Shown here in pieces: positions 63,295 to 64,000 of a stretch of DNA of 64,000 bases (position 1 is the first letter of the stretch; each line of letters opens with the position of its first letter). The translations under genes were made by a program, and so were the position numbers. This stretch comes from Echinicola shivajiensis (lineage in GTDB: Bacteria; Bacteroidota; Bacteroidia; Cytophagales; Cyclobacteriaceae), in assembly GCF_018642165.1 (NCBI RefSeq), contig NZ_JAHHZM010000018.1:1-64000 (forward strand), written 5' to 3'. The notes below the pieces were generated by a model, which was not told the origin of the DNA, made no database searches, and saw only the letters and a program-made list of their open reading frames with translations.

Positions 63295-64000
63295 ATGAAA
63301 GCTAGGCTTATTTTTATCAGCATTATTATTACTTTAAATGCCTGTGGTTCATCTCAAGAAAAAGGGATGAAGTCAAGACGCCCAAATATATTATTTATTT
63401 TGGCAGACGATGCTTCCTATCCTCACATGAGTGCTTATGGTTGTGATTGGATTCAAACTCCGGCATTTGATAGAGTGGCAAAAGAAGGGGTTTTGTTTAA
63501 CCGCGCTTATACTCCAAATGCGAAATGTTCTCCTTCAAGGAGCTGTGTTTTGACAGGAAGAAATAGCTGGCAGCTGGAAGAAGCAGCAAATCATAGTCCT
63601 AACTTTCCAGAAAAATTCACAACTTTTCCGGAAGCTTTGAAAATGTCAGGGTATCATGTCGGCTATACAGGTAAAGGGTGGGCGCCAGGAAACCCAGGGA
63701 CAAAAGATGGACAACCTAGGATGCTTACGGGCGATTATTATGGTTCTCATAAACTAACACCACCTACAGCCTTCATTTCTAATGAGGACTATGCAGCAAA
63801 TTTTGAAGATTTTTTAAATGATAAGCTTAAAGATGAGCCTTTTTGTTTTTGGATGGGAAGTAATGAACCGCATAGAGGCTATGCATTTAAATCAGGGATT
63901 GATAAAGGCGGAAAGACCATCGATTCCATTACTGAGGTGCCGCACTTTTGGCCTGATGTAGATTCGGTACGTGTGGATATGCTGGATTATGCTTTTGAAG
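63295..64000 (+). CDS. FGly sulfatase, N-terminal part (cut by window end)
   Basis: A sulfatase that runs off the right edge after about 235 codons. A lipoprotein signal ends LNAC (Cys17). The metal aspartates are ILADDASYP, and the modification motif is Cys78-Ser-Pro-Ser-Arg82 (KCSPSRSCVLTG). The NEPHRGY segment suits the heparan-sulfamidase-like (S1_8) branch, but this is tentative. It is the last visible gene of the glycan locus and adds desulfation to the lyase, uronyl hydrolase and fucosidase. Confidence 0.9.
   Translation, partial: MKARLIFISIIITLNACGSSQEKGMKSRRPNILFILADDASYPHMSAYGCDWIQTPAFDRVAKEGVLFNRAYTPNAKCSPSRSCVLTGRNSWQLEEAANHSPNFPEKFTTFPEALKMSGYHVGYTGKGWAPGNPGTKDGQPRMLTGDYYGSHKLTPPTAFISNEDYAANFEDFLNDKLKDEPFCFWMGSNEPHRGYAFKSGIDKGGKTIDSITEVPHFWPDVDSVRVDMLDYAFE

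Noticed and set aside
1-64000. CRISPR array, tRNA, rRNA, insertion sequences, prophage
   Set aside because: No regularly spaced identical repeats, cloverleaf genes, transposase or phage genes were seen by eye. A dedicated search would be needed to exclude short tRNAs.

Overview
The window comes from a marine or soil-type Bacteroidota, most like the Cyclobacteriaceae (Cyclobacterium, Echinicola, Algoriphagus). The reasons are the AT-rich composition, SusC/SusD pairs, an ECF sigma/FecR pair, FGly sulfatases, DUF1501/DUF1549 cytochrome genes, Bacteroidota-type lipoprotein signals and TAnnTTTG-like promoters. The genus is an inference from gene content. No rRNA, tRNA, CRISPR array, insertion sequence or prophage was seen.

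0-10 kb: a DUF885 metalloprotein is followed by a four-gene set for trans-4-hydroxy-L-proline breakdown. It holds a DapA-family deaminase, an alpha-ketoglutarate semialdehyde dehydrogenase, a two-cysteine hydroxyproline epimerase and an FAD D-amino-acid oxidase, and it converges on a TonB-dependent receptor. 10-20 kb: a compact locus joins a PAPS-type sulfotransferase, two steroid-5-alpha-reductase-like (DUF1295) membrane enzymes, an SDR, a complete TolC/adaptor/RND efflux set and a START-domain lipid-binding protein. This looks like a lipid-modifying and exporting system and is the best candidate for something undescribed. An AraC regulator follows.

21-26 kb: gamma-glutamyltransferase, a receiver protein lacking its phospho-Asp, a D-lactate dehydrogenase, an unknown coiled-coil protein and a YtxH protein. 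26.5-32 kb: sulfatase, GH92 and a second sulfatase form a small sulfated-glycan locus, closed by a 20-bp-stem terminator.

32-42 kb: a signalling block with a large hybrid histidine kinase (four PAS, two receivers, Hpt), an NtrC-type sigma-54 activator, a degenerate kinase that keeps only receiver and Hpt, an MFS transporter, and a broken CHASE3 histidine kinase.

42-64 kb: a polysaccharide-utilisation region. It has a DUF5009 membrane protein, a GH20-like enzyme, GH29 fucosidase, a GNAT acetyltransferase, a three-gene Planctomycete-type cytochrome module (DUF1549/DUF1553, DUF1501, DUF2231-heme-LRR), ECF sigma/FecR/SusC/SusD, a GH88 unsaturated-uronyl hydrolase, a Cys-rich polysaccharide lyase-like protein and a sulfatase cut by the window end. 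Together these point to a sulfated, fucose- and uronate-containing glycan, sensed through the SusC STN domain, FecR and the sigma factor.
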